DNA of 64,000 bases from positions 1 to 64,000 of the forward strand of contig OMUY01000021.1 in NCBI GenBank assembly GCA_900314355.1. The letters run 5' to 3'. Positions within the stretch are counted from its first letter, which is position 1. Every line of letters starts with the position of its first letter. Position numbers and translations under genes: made by a program. The DNA is from an uncultured Eubacteriales bacterium (GTDB taxonomy: Bacteria; Bacillota; Clostridia; Oscillospirales; Acutalibacteraceae). The notes below the pieces were generated by a model. It did no database searches, was not told the DNA's origin, and saw only the letters and a list, made by a program, of their open reading frames with translations. Positions 16,786 through 24,805 of this stretch are shown piece after piece.

Positions 16786-17106
16786 TTATTTTTTGCCGGA
16801 TTTTGCAAGCTCTCTTTTCAATTTATCCCTCTCGCCTTTGGCTTTCGCGCTGTCCTCGAGAGACAACCTCAGCTGTTCTTTCAATTTCTTGTTTTCTTCC
16901 TCAAGTCCCTGAACTTTGTCCACAGCCTTCATTGCGCACAAAACCGCCGCTTGAACGGATGAAATGAATCTGCCGTTCTGAATTATGTCTGTAACTTCTT
17001 TGTCTACCGAATCGGCGATAGCTTTTATTCTCTGAGGTTCCTCGTCTGTTTTCAAAACTATCTGTTGACCGGCGACCGTAATTTTAACCGTATTATTTAA
17101 CTGCAT
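16786..17106 (-). CDS. zapA: Cell division protein ZapA
   Basis: A 106-residue ZapA-family protein. The N-terminal domain starts with an NTVKITVAGQ strand and GxxIxLKTDEEP block (1-50), and a long C-terminal coiled coil rich in Glu/Lys (about 65-104) follows. The family cross-links FtsZ filaments at midcell. It is the first gene of the minus-strand operon, behind a near-consensus promoter, so division, dUTP control, helicase loading, rRNA methylation and dTMP phosphorylation share a transcript. Confidence 0.88.
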   Translation of the reverse strand: MQLNNTVKITVAGQQIVLKTDEEPQRIKAIADSVDKEVTDIIQNGRFISSVQAAVLCAMKAVDKVQGLEEENKKLKEQLRLSLEDSAKAKGERDKLKRELAKSGKK

Positions 17107-17145
17107 ATCTTTTTCTTCCCGAGATTTACAAAAATTACCTTTTTA

Positions 17146-17174
17146 ATTATATGACAAAATCTTGTTTTTATCAA
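17146..17174 (-). promoter_or_regulatory. Sigma-A promoter of the zapA-tmk operon
   Basis: On the minus strand TTGATA (17169-17174), a 17-bp spacer and a perfect TATAAT (17146-17151) lie 40 bases before zapA. Confidence 0.85.
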
Positions 17175-17319
17175 CACAAAATGGAAAAAATAAATTTTAT
17201 AAAAAGTTTTATATATTGCGAATTGCGTCTAAATTTTCCGATTTATAAATTTAAGGCTCTTTCAACGCCATTATTTTAAAATCATAATCGATTAGTGCCG
17301 TATTAATATCATTTGGCAC

Positions 17320-17348
17320 TTGTTTTATAAAAACGATTGTGATAAAAT
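17320..17348 (+). promoter_or_regulatory. Sigma-A promoter of the FAD-dehydrogenase run
   Basis: TTGTTT (17320-17325), a 17-bp spacer and TAAAAT (17343-17348) precede the dehydrogenase by about 80 bases. The rest of the 320-base divergent gap is AT-rich with no other recognisable element. Confidence 0.6.
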
Positions 17349-17426
17349 TTATTAGTATTTGTATGAGATAATAATTAAAAATAATTATTTATTTTATATT
17401 AGTTTGAGTTTTGGAGAGAATTAAAA

Positions 17427-18863
17427 ATGAAGCATTATAATGTAGTAATCATCGGAGCTGGTCCCGCGGGAATTTTCACGGCTCTTGAGCTTTACAGAAA
17501 AAAAGACGAAAACTACAAAGTTCTTATAATAGACGAGGGAAAAAATATAAATTCAAGAAAATGTCCCGCAAGAGCCAACGGAATATGCGTTAGATGCAAT
17601 CCGTGCAACATCATGTCAGGATGGGCAGGCGCAGGGGCTTTTTCGGACGGCAAGCTTTCACTGTCCGAGGAAGTCGGCGGAAATCTTACAGATTATCTAC
17701 CGTTAAACGACGTGAGGTCTCTTATAAATTATGCAGATTCAATCTACCTTGATTTCGGCGCTCCCAAAGAAGTGTTCGGTCTTCACGACAGAAAAGCCGA
17801 TGAGATAGCATATGAATGTTCAAAACATAATATTAAATTAATCAAGTGTCCCGTAAGGCATATGGGAACAGAAAATTCGTATGTTATATTAAAAGCTATG
17901 TACGATTACCTTGAAACACTTCCGGGTTTTGAATTCAGAAGCTGTACTCACGGCGACCCGGTAGTCGATGAGAACAAAAATGTTGTAGGCGCAAAACTCA
18001 GAAATCAGAACGGCGAGACAGAAGAGGTTTCGGCTGATTTCGTCGTTGCCGCCCCCGGCAGAGGCGGCGCTTCATGGCTTTCGGGAATAGCAAAGCAGAA
18101 CGACATCGAAGTTACAAACAACGCGGTTGATATCGGCGTAAGAGTAGAATGTCCCAACAGCGTTATGGACAATCTGACTCAGCATCTTTATGAAGCGAAA
18201 ATGGTTTACTACTCCGATACGTTTGAAAATAAAGTCAGAACATTCTGCATGAACCCGGGCGGAATAGTTTCCGAGGAACATTACAACGCAGGATTCAACA
18301 ACACATTCAAAAATTCAATTGCTGTTGTAAACGGACACAGTTACGCGGATCCCAAACTTCACACCGAAAATACAAACTTCGCGCTTCTTGTCTCGACTAA
18401 ATTCACAAAACCGTTTGACCAGCCTATCGAATACGGCCGTTATATTGCTCAGCTCGGCAACATGCTGACAGGCGGCGGCGTTATAGTTCAGAGATTAGGT
18501 GACCTTCTTTTGGGCAGAAGGACAGATGATTCAAGACTCAGAAAATCCACGACAAGACCGACTCTCACAACGGCTGTTCCCGGCGACCTTTCTTTCGTTC
18601 TTCCGCACAGACATCTTACGAGCATAATCGAGTCGCTGAAAGCGTTCGACAACGTAGCGCCGGGTCTTTACTCGAAAAATACTCTTCTTTACGGTGTGGA
18701 AGTTAAATTCTATTCGTCGCAGATAAATGTAAACAACAAATTTGAGACGGCAGTCAGCAATTTCTACGCTATCGGAGACGGCGCCGGAATCACGAGAGGT
18801 CTAATGCAGGCTTCGGTCACAGGCGTGGTAGTTGCAAGAGATATTGCCGACAAGATTAAATAA
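17427..18863 (+). CDS. Uncharacterised FAD-dependent dehydrogenase (COG2509-like)
   Basis: A 478-residue flavoprotein. The dinucleotide-binding motif GAGPAG is at 10-15 and a C-terminal FAD block (AIGDGAGITRGLMQASVTG) closes the protein. Four cysteines, C46, C54, C57 and C60, in a CX7CX2CX2C pattern precede the segment SGWAGAGAFSDGK; they could bind a metal or act in redox chemistry. The substrate is unknown. The ATG follows TTTTGGAGAG. The gene starts a co-directional run with pncC 19 bases downstream and then the sortase; whether this reflects function is unclear. Confidence 0.82.
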   Translation: MKHYNVVIIGAGPAGIFTALELYRKKDENYKVLIIDEGKNINSRKCPARANGICVRCNPCNIMSGWAGAGAFSDGKLSLSEEVGGNLTDYLPLNDVRSLINYADSIYLDFGAPKEVFGLHDRKADEIAYECSKHNIKLIKCPVRHMGTENSYVILKAMYDYLETLPGFEFRSCTHGDPVVDENKNVVGAKLRNQNGETEEVSADFVVAAPGRGGASWLSGIAKQNDIEVTNNAVDIGVRVECPNSVMDNLTQHLYEAKMVYYSDTFENKVRTFCMNPGGIVSEEHYNAGFNNTFKNSIAVVNGHSYADPKLHTENTNFALLVSTKFTKPFDQPIEYGRYIAQLGNMLTGGGVIVQRLGDLLLGRRTDDSRLRKSTTRPTLTTAVPGDLSFVLPHRHLTSIIESLKAFDNVAPGLYSKNTLLYGVEVKFYSSQINVNNKFETAVSNFYAIGDGAGITRGLMQASVTGVVVARDIADKIK

Positions 18864-18882
18864 TATCAGGCAGGATAAAAAA

Positions 18883-19401
18883 TTGCGCGAAGAAATATAT
18901 ATCACTTCGGAAGATGCGGAAAATATGGCTTTTAAAGCTGTTGAAATGTTAAAAGAAAAACATTTGACATGTTCGACGGCTGAAAGCTGCACCGGCGGTC
19001 TTGTGGCTAAGCTTATTACAGATGTCCCGGGATCGAGCGAGGTTTTTCATTGCGGAATTGTTTCTTATTCAAACGACATAAAAGAAAAAATTCTCGGTGT
19101 AAAAAATGAAACGCTTGCCGAATTCGGAGCAGTAAGCGAGAACACGGCTTATGAAATGGCTGAAGGCGTTTCTGAAATATCAGGAGCCGATATTTCCGTA
19201 TCTGTTACCGGAATGGCGGGTCCTACATCAGACGAGCCCGGAAAACCGGTTGGACTTATCTTCTTCGGAGTCCGTACAGATAAAAAGACAAAAACATATA
19301 GACATCAAACCTTCTATGAAGACAGCGTGAGAAATTCAAACAGAATTTTCGCATCATATACGGCATTGCAATACATTTTTAAAGAGGCAGAAAACTTCTG
19401 A
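18883..19401 (+). CDS. pncC: Nicotinamide-nucleotide amidase (stand-alone CinA C-terminal domain)
   Basis: A CinA_C-domain protein that in characterised relatives deamidates nicotinamide mononucleotide, recycling NAD. The motif STAESCTGGLVAKL carries the catalytic Ser, and VSVTGMAGP and KPVGLIFFGV are also present. The start is taken as TTG at 18883, 7 bases after AGGA; an earlier in-frame TTG at 18832 lies inside the dehydrogenase gene without a ribosome site. The 172 residues cover one domain only; the N-terminal MoCF-like half of full CinA is absent. A CinA-like membrane protein is encoded two genes downstream. Confidence 0.9.
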   Translation: MREEIYITSEDAENMAFKAVEMLKEKHLTCSTAESCTGGLVAKLITDVPGSSEVFHCGIVSYSNDIKEKILGVKNETLAEFGAVSENTAYEMAEGVSEISGADISVSVTGMAGPTSDEPGKPVGLIFFGVRTDKKTKTYRHQTFYEDSVRNSNRIFASYTALQYIFKEAENF

Positions 19402-19414
19402 GAGGTGATAAACA

Positions 19415-21007
19415 TTGTCAGAGGATAATAAAAACAACATAAACAACAGAACGCAAAACCCCAAAAATGTACCCATATCGGGCGGGGCTGATTTATTTAC
19501 AAAATATTACAGAGAGGCTAAAAAAGAGCATCTTCCCGTAAGTGAGGAGACTGCACGAAAAGTTACAGGCAGAGAGACCGTATATTCATCCGATGAACGC
19601 AGAACATACAAACCCGCCGGACGCGACTCGAGAAACGAATACAGAAGCTCATATAATACCTCATCCGAAGGAATCAAAGTATCCGGAAATTCATACGCAA
19701 ACTTAAACAGACCGAATTATACGACAAACAGATCAACTGTTTATTCCGACAGCGCAAGACACGGCAGCGAAAACTCTGCTGACAAAGATTTTGAGTCTTC
19801 ATCTTTTGAAAAACAGATGAATGAAAACAGGGAAAAAAGAGCCCTGCGGGAAAAAGCAGACGCATCGTCCGAATCCGCAAGAACTGATTTACATTCGGCG
19901 AATGACGTTTTAAACACTCCAAAAAACGAAAGCGACATCAATAAACAGGAGTCATCAATTAAGGAAAAGGCGAAAGCCGAGTCGGTCGAATCTGATTCCG
20001 GACATTCGTTTTTCCGTTCTTTTATCCCGTGGAAAGGAGACACGGGAAAAGAAAAATTCAGAAAAATAATCATGGACGTATCCGCCGTTCTGATAATTTG
20101 CTGCTTTGTGTATTTCATATCGGATTATGTAACACATCACAATCAGCAGACTCAGCAAAATGAGATAGCAAATCAGACAACAGAGGCAGATAAAGGCGAC
20201 GACCTCGCGGCTCAATGGGCGGCGATAAAAGCGAAATACCCCAATGTGAACTTCCCCGACGGCATGAATATTAGATTCGCGGAGCTCTACGCCAAGAATC
20301 AGGACCTTGTCGGCTGGCTGACAATCGACGGAACAAACATAGACACGCCGATAGTACAGCATACCGAGGACTACGACAACAACGCCGGGCAGGATTATTA
20401 TCTCAGACGTGATATTTACGGTAAATACAACAAATACGGAAACGCATACCTCGATATGCACAATTCCGGAAAAGTCTTAGACAAAAACAATACCATTTAC
20501 GGTCACAATATGTCGGACGGTCTCATGTTCGGTCAGTTGACAAAATATTATAAGTTAGACGGATACAAGGAGTCTCCGATAATCAAATACAGCACGCTTT
20601 TCCACGATTACAAATTCAGAATATGCAGCGTCATGATTACAAACGGATATTCCGAAGCGGACAACGGCTATCTGTTCTATTACCCGACTTGTTATTTCCC
20701 CAACGACAAGGCTTTTACAACGTTTGAAGACGCTTTAGCCGAAAGGTCTCTTTATGACACAGGCGCAGGAATGAACAAAGACGACAAGCTGATTATGCTT
20801 TCAACATGCTCTTATGAGATTACCGAACCCTACGGCAGACTTGTAGTGGTCGGAAGACTTTTAAGAGACGGAGAAAGTGATAAAATAGACACATCAGTAG
20901 CAAAAGAAAATACGAACGTAAGATATCCGCAGATGTGGTATGACCTTCACGGAAAGACAAATCCGTACGCGAACGCATATAAATGGAAAATATCCGATTA
21001 TGAATAA
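19415..21007 (+). CDS. Class B sortase with long cytoplasmic N-terminal region
   Basis: A transpeptidase that anchors surface proteins to peptidoglycan or joins pilin subunits. It has 530 residues with a TTG start after AGAGGTGAT. Residues 1-215 are polar, Ser/Asn/Lys-rich and probably disordered in the cytoplasm. One membrane helix (about 219-237) follows, then the extracellular sortase domain with H364 (IYGHNM), C465 (MLSTCSYE) and R475 (YGRLVVVGR), the expected catalytic triad. Class B is inferred from the inserted segments and the TCS/YE context. The long disordered N-terminal region is unusual. No protein in the window ends in an obvious sorting signal, so the substrate lies elsewhere. 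Confidence 0.88.
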   Translation: MSEDNKNNINNRTQNPKNVPISGGADLFTKYYREAKKEHLPVSEETARKVTGRETVYSSDERRTYKPAGRDSRNEYRSSYNTSSEGIKVSGNSYANLNRPNYTTNRSTVYSDSARHGSENSADKDFESSSFEKQMNENREKRALREKADASSESARTDLHSANDVLNTPKNESDINKQESSIKEKAKAESVESDSGHSFFRSFIPWKGDTGKEKFRKIIMDVSAVLIICCFVYFISDYVTHHNQQTQQNEIANQTTEADKGDDLAAQWAAIKAKYPNVNFPDGMNIRFAELYAKNQDLVGWLTIDGTNIDTPIVQHTEDYDNNAGQDYYLRRDIYGKYNKYGNAYLDMHNSGKVLDKNNTIYGHNMSDGLMFGQLTKYYKLDGYKESPIIKYSTLFHDYKFRICSVMITNGYSEADNGYLFYYPTCYFPNDKAFTTFEDALAERSLYDTGAGMNKDDKLIMLSTCSYEITEPYGRLVVVGRLLRDGESDKIDTSVAKENTNVRYPQMWYDLHGKTNPYANAYKWKISDYE

Positions 21008-21101
21008 TTTCTTAAAAATAAAATTTTCAGAAATCAAATAAAATTTATCATTTAAATTTAATTGCGGACGCGCAAAAAAGAGAAGATTTTAGGAGTTTAG
21101 C

Positions 21102-22259
21102 ATGAAAATAGATATGCTGATTTACGGTGACGAAAGCGCCGATTACAGTAAAAGAGCGACAATAGTAAGAAACGCTTTTACCTCGATTTCAAACACCGAA
21201 GTAAAATATCCGAACGTATACAGCCGTCTTTCTCTCGGATTGAAAGAGATAGAATCGGCCGTAAAAAATTCCGATATGATAGTGATTTTTGCCGATGACA
21301 ACATATTTCTCAGAGCAAAAGAAGCTATATGCCGCTCGTTCAGCTTTCAGATGACTCATTCGGACGCCGTTTTGAATAATATAAAAGCTTCGTCATTGAC
21401 AACGCTTTCAAGAGACGACATTGAAAAACACACGGCCTTTCCGAAAAACTCCACTGTATTCCCTCTTTATGACGGTCTTTATTCCGGATTTGCCATTCAT
21501 TCGGCGAAACAGTGCATAATGCTGCTGCCTTTTTCGGATGAAAGGCTCTTCCCCACTATGAAGAAATATGTATTTCCTTATATTCAAAGGGTCTATTCCA
21601 TTCATCCAGGCAACTTTTACAATCATGTCATAGCCTATTCGGCATCTGTTCTTTCAAACGCGCTGAAAAAGACGAAATCAACTATTTCAATCGCCAACAC
21701 TCCGTTTTGCAGATACATAGCTCACTCGGGAAAAAAAGTTGACGATTGGAATAGTTATGTAAATTACGCGCCTTACGACAAAAAACACGCCGACAGAAAT
21801 ACATCAGAGCTTTCCGCAAATCAGGCGAGGGATAATTACAATTACGATTACGGAATTTCTGTCATTGAATCTCCGAAAAAATCGGAAGGCGTTTTCTCTT
21901 ATCTCATAACAATCACAAACGGAAAAAAAGCGACGCTCAGAAATATCTCTTCTCTTCCGGACGAGTCAAGGGATGATTTCATCGACTATGTTGTGTCCGA
22001 ACTGTTTCTTATGACGGCGGAATATATAACAGACCCGCGAAACAAGATAAGAAAATCATCCGGAAAAAAGAAACCAAAAAATCAGAAAATGATCACCGGT
22101 CCGATGATAATTCTTTTCATTTTGCTGTTCATAATCGCTTTCATAGCAACATACATTATTACAAAGCAGATTGATAATCCCAATTATTTTTCTACCTTGA
22201 TAAAGTATATCACCGGAAATATGCAGAAAGCTTCGGTGCTTCCCGAGCTTCTGAGATAA
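21102..22259 (+). CDS. Membrane-anchored degenerate CinA-like protein
   Basis: A 385-residue protein not named by any characterised family I know. Residues 57-80 (SDMIVIF... EAICRSF) and 113-160 (FPKNSTVFPLYDGLYSGF, CIMLLPF, VFPYI) follow the pattern of the CinA N-terminal MoCF-like domain. The glycine-rich GGxGPTxDD loop is replaced by FADDNIF. Residues about 190-310 loosely follow CinA_C, but the catalytic SCTGG is replaced by TPFCRY. A basic stretch (316-330) and a membrane helix (about 332-353) end the protein, placing the domains in the cytoplasm. The ATG follows TTTAGGAG. It lies between a class B sortase and a SpoIID-domain gene, and I infer a non-enzymatic role. Confidence 0.5.
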   Translation: MKIDMLIYGDESADYSKRATIVRNAFTSISNTEVKYPNVYSRLSLGLKEIESAVKNSDMIVIFADDNIFLRAKEAICRSFSFQMTHSDAVLNNIKASSLTTLSRDDIEKHTAFPKNSTVFPLYDGLYSGFAIHSAKQCIMLLPFSDERLFPTMKKYVFPYIQRVYSIHPGNFYNHVIAYSASVLSNALKKTKSTISIANTPFCRYIAHSGKKVDDWNSYVNYAPYDKKHADRNTSELSANQARDNYNYDYGISVIESPKKSEGVFSYLITITNGKKATLRNISSLPDESRDDFIDYVVSELFLMTAEYITDPRNKIRKSSGKKKPKNQKMITGPMIILFILLFIIAFIATYIITKQIDNPNYFSTLIKYITGNMQKASVLPELLR

Positions 22260-22275
22260 AATTTTCATTTGCAAA

Positions 22276-23607
22276 TTGAAATTCAATTTAAATGCCGGGT
22301 TATCGCGCCGTAATTTATTATTAAAAATTTTACTTGTTTTACTTGACATATTATTTTTCCTGTCTGTTATAATGTATTTTATTTCCTCACCGTACAAGGC
22401 GACAGGCGATATGAACTCAAGCGGCGATATAACCAAAAACGACGTATACTATATTTTGATGAGAGCTTCCGGTTTAGATAAAATTCAATCGGATGAAACT
22501 CTTAAAATTGCCGATCTCGACGGCGACGGCAGAGTAACTATGAATGACGCTTATCTCGCGTCTAAAAAAATAGACGTTGAGAAAGGAGTAGTCAGGGATT
22601 TAGGCGCAAATACCGTCACCCGGATTAAAATTAACGAAAACGAGATTTCAACTTCAAAAGCTCCGATATCTTCTTCCGATTCCGATTCAAGCAAATCAAT
22701 TTTGATTTCACAGAACGCTTCATTAAATCAGGTTGACGAGCAGAGAGTATATATTTATCCTGATTTAGACGATATATTGAAGCTTCGGGATCAGTTTATT
22801 ATTGTTTCTTTCGGCTATGGACATGGTCTCGGAATGAGCCAGTACGGGGCGGAAGGATACGCGTCGCTCGGTTATAATTACATACAGATCCTTCAGCATT
22901 ATTACACGGGAGTTGCCGTTATGCAGGAAACTCCTCCTCAATCGGTAAAAATAGGCTCTCAGACTTCTCCCGCATATCAGGCTGTCGCAAGGATAGTTCA
23001 AAGCGAAATAGCCGGTATATGCAAATACGGCAAAGACATTGAGGCGTTAAAAGCGCAGGCAGTCGCCGCATATACGAATTTAAAAAGAGACAATTACAGA
23101 GTTTCGGGAACCACATATTCATCAAGTTACGATTCATGCCGCAGCGATGTGAAACAGGCTGTGAATGAAGTAATCGGACAGTACATGACTTATAACGGCG
23201 AAACAATATACGCTTATTACACATCGTGTACAGCCGGCGTAACCGGGTCATATAAAAACGTGTGGGGATACGGCACCGAAGACATTCCTTATCTTCAAAG
23301 CGTTACATCTTACACTGATATTAATACATACAGATTCGTCAGAGCTACGTCTTATTCACCGGAGGCGCTTAAAAGATATCTTATTTCTTACGACCCTACA
23401 ATAGAACTTTCAGACTCACCTTCCGAATGGATTTCCATACTCAGCCACGATGACGCGGTAAATAACAATATAGGTTATGTAATAAGCATGAAAATAGGGT
23501 CAAGAGTAATAAACGGCAATGCAGGCTGGAAATTCAGGGAAAGCGTCATGGATTACGACGTAAGCTCTCCGTGTTTCTGCATAATTTACAATGGACAATA
23601 TCTCTAA
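22276..23607 (+). CDS. Secreted SpoIID/LytB-domain protein with dockerin-like repeats
   Basis: A 443-residue exported protein. A hydrophobic segment at 14-37 serves as a signal or anchor. Two EF-hand/dockerin-like repeats follow (GDMNSSGDITKND at 44-56 and ADLDGDGRVTMND at 79-91). The SpoIID-type signature GHGLGMSQYGA is at 182-192, and the rest of the SpoIID domain (VQSEIAG with candidate E244, LKAQAVAAYT, NVWG) is at 235-345, after the signature that usually closes the domain. SpoIID-type proteins are lytic transglycosylases or amidase enhancers acting on peptidoglycan. The start codon is TTG with no clear ribosome site, 16 bases after the previous gene. A promoter-like TTGACA...TATAAT inside the signal region (19-bp spacer) is noted but unproven. 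Confidence 0.78.
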   Translation: MKFNLNAGLSRRNLLLKILLVLLDILFFLSVIMYFISSPYKATGDMNSSGDITKNDVYYILMRASGLDKIQSDETLKIADLDGDGRVTMNDAYLASKKIDVEKGVVRDLGANTVTRIKINENEISTSKAPISSSDSDSSKSILISQNASLNQVDEQRVYIYPDLDDILKLRDQFIIVSFGYGHGLGMSQYGAEGYASLGYNYIQILQHYYTGVAVMQETPPQSVKIGSQTSPAYQAVARIVQSEIAGICKYGKDIEALKAQAVAAYTNLKRDNYRVSGTTYSSSYDSCRSDVKQAVNEVIGQYMTYNGETIYAYYTSCTAGVTGSYKNVWGYGTEDIPYLQSVTSYTDINTYRFVRATSYSPEALKRYLISYDPTIELSDSPSEWISILSHDDAVNNNIGYVISMKIGSRVINGNAGWKFRESVMDYDVSSPCFCIIYNGQYL

Positions 23608-23637
23608 TTAATATAAATAAAAAAGGACGGATACAAA

Positions 23638-24651
23638 ATGGCTGTATTAATCACCGGAGGAGCCGGATATATCGGTTCACACACCTGTATCGAATTATTA
23701 AACGCGGGTTATGACATTGTTGTTGTGGATAACTACTGCAACAGTTCTGAAGAACCTTTGAGAAGGGTTATGAAAATTACCGGAAAAAAGTTCCCTTTCT
23801 ACAAAGCCGATATCAGAGACAAAGAAGCTCTTGACAAAATTTTCAAGGAAAACATAATCGACGCAGTGATTCATTTCGCTGCTTTAAAAGCAGTCGGCGA
23901 GTCATGCGAAAAGCCGATAATGTATTATGACAACAACTTGATAGGAACATTAAGGCTTATCGAATGTATGAGAGACAACAACGTTAAGAAAATTGTATTC
24001 TCATCCTCCGCGACTGTTTACGGCGATGAAAACGAAGTTCCGTTTGTAGAGACAATGAAAGTCGGAACTGCTACAAATCCTTACGGCACGACAAAAATTC
24101 AGATTGAAAGAATATTACAGGACGTATCCGCGTCCGACAGTGAATGGCACGTAGTTTTATTAAGATATTTCAATCCTATCGGCGCGCATGAGTCAGGTCT
24201 TATCGGCGAGGCTCCCGACGTTCCGAACAACCTTATGCCCTACATTACACAAGTCGCAATCGGCAAAAGAGACAAGCTCAAGATTTTCGGCGATGATTAC
24301 GATACTCCCGACGGAACAGGCGTAAGAGATTATATACATGTTGTAGATCTCGCTAAAGGTCATGTATGTGCAGTTAAATACGCTCTTGAACACAGCGGAG
24401 TAGAAATATTCAACCTCGGCACCGGCAGAGGTACAAGCGTTCTTGAACTCGTGCATGCTTTTATAGAGGCTACCGGCGTAAATATTCCGTATGAAATAGT
24501 GGGCAGAAGAGCCGGAGACATAGCGGAATGTTACGCGAACGCCGACAAGGCTAAGAGAATTCTCGGCTGGACAGCCGAAAAAACCGTAAAAGATATGTGC
24601 GCTGACTCATGGAGATGGCAGAAAAATAATCCCAACGGTTTCGGAAAATAA
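23638..24651 (+). CDS. galE: UDP-glucose 4-epimerase
   Basis: Interconverts UDP-glucose and UDP-galactose. The 337-residue extended SDR protein has the NAD motif GGAGYIGS (residues 6-13), the catalytic SSATVYG serine region and YGTTK (Tyr-x-x-x-Lys), and the segment RYFNPIGAH typical of GalE. The ATG follows AAAGGACGG. It is 30 bases after the SpoIID gene and probably co-transcribed, which would supply galactose for cell-wall polymers; a role in galactose catabolism is also possible. Confidence 0.96.
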   Translation: MAVLITGGAGYIGSHTCIELLNAGYDIVVVDNYCNSSEEPLRRVMKITGKKFPFYKADIRDKEALDKIFKENIIDAVIHFAALKAVGESCEKPIMYYDNNLIGTLRLIECMRDNNVKKIVFSSSATVYGDENEVPFVETMKVGTATNPYGTTKIQIERILQDVSASDSEWHVVLLRYFNPIGAHESGLIGEAPDVPNNLMPYITQVAIGKRDKLKIFGDDYDTPDGTGVRDYIHVVDLAKGHVCAVKYALEHSGVEIFNLGTGRGTSVLELVHAFIEATGVNIPYEIVGRRAGDIAECYANADKAKRILGWTAEKTVKDMCADSWRWQKNNPNGFGK

Positions 24652-24690
24652 AAAAATCATTATTATAATAATAAAGAAAAGTTATTCATA

Positions 24691-24719
24691 TTTTCATTTC
24701 CGAACAATAAATATATAAT
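24691..24719 (+). promoter_or_regulatory. Possible promoter of hom-lysC
   Basis: TTTTCA (24691-24696), a 17-bp spacer and a perfect TATAAT (24714-24719) lie about 87 bases upstream of hom. The -35 box is only a partial match. Confidence 0.45.
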
Positions 24720-24757
24720 TTTGATATATATTTATTTAGCTTAATTTCGACGGTTAT

Positions 24758-24773
24758 ATTTACTGTAGTAAAT
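24758..24773. promoter_or_regulatory. Palindrome upstream of hom, possible operator
   Basis: ATTTACT-GT-AGTAAAT, a perfect 7+2+7 inverted repeat in the leader of hom, 33 bases before the ATG. It is well placed for repression by a dimeric regulator. No factor is identified. Confidence 0.35.
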
Positions 24774-24805
24774 GAAAAAGAATAAACGAAGGAGATGAGA
24801 CAAAA

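Noticed and set aside
21015..21040. CodY-box-like AATTTTCAGAAA upstream of the CinA-like gene
   Set aside because: Only about 12 of 15 positions fit, in AT-rich DNA where such matches are common.
22342..22373. TTGACA and TATAAT inside the SpoIID-protein gene as the true promoter
   Set aside because: The 19-bp spacer is long and using it would remove the export signal needed by the protein; kept only as a note.
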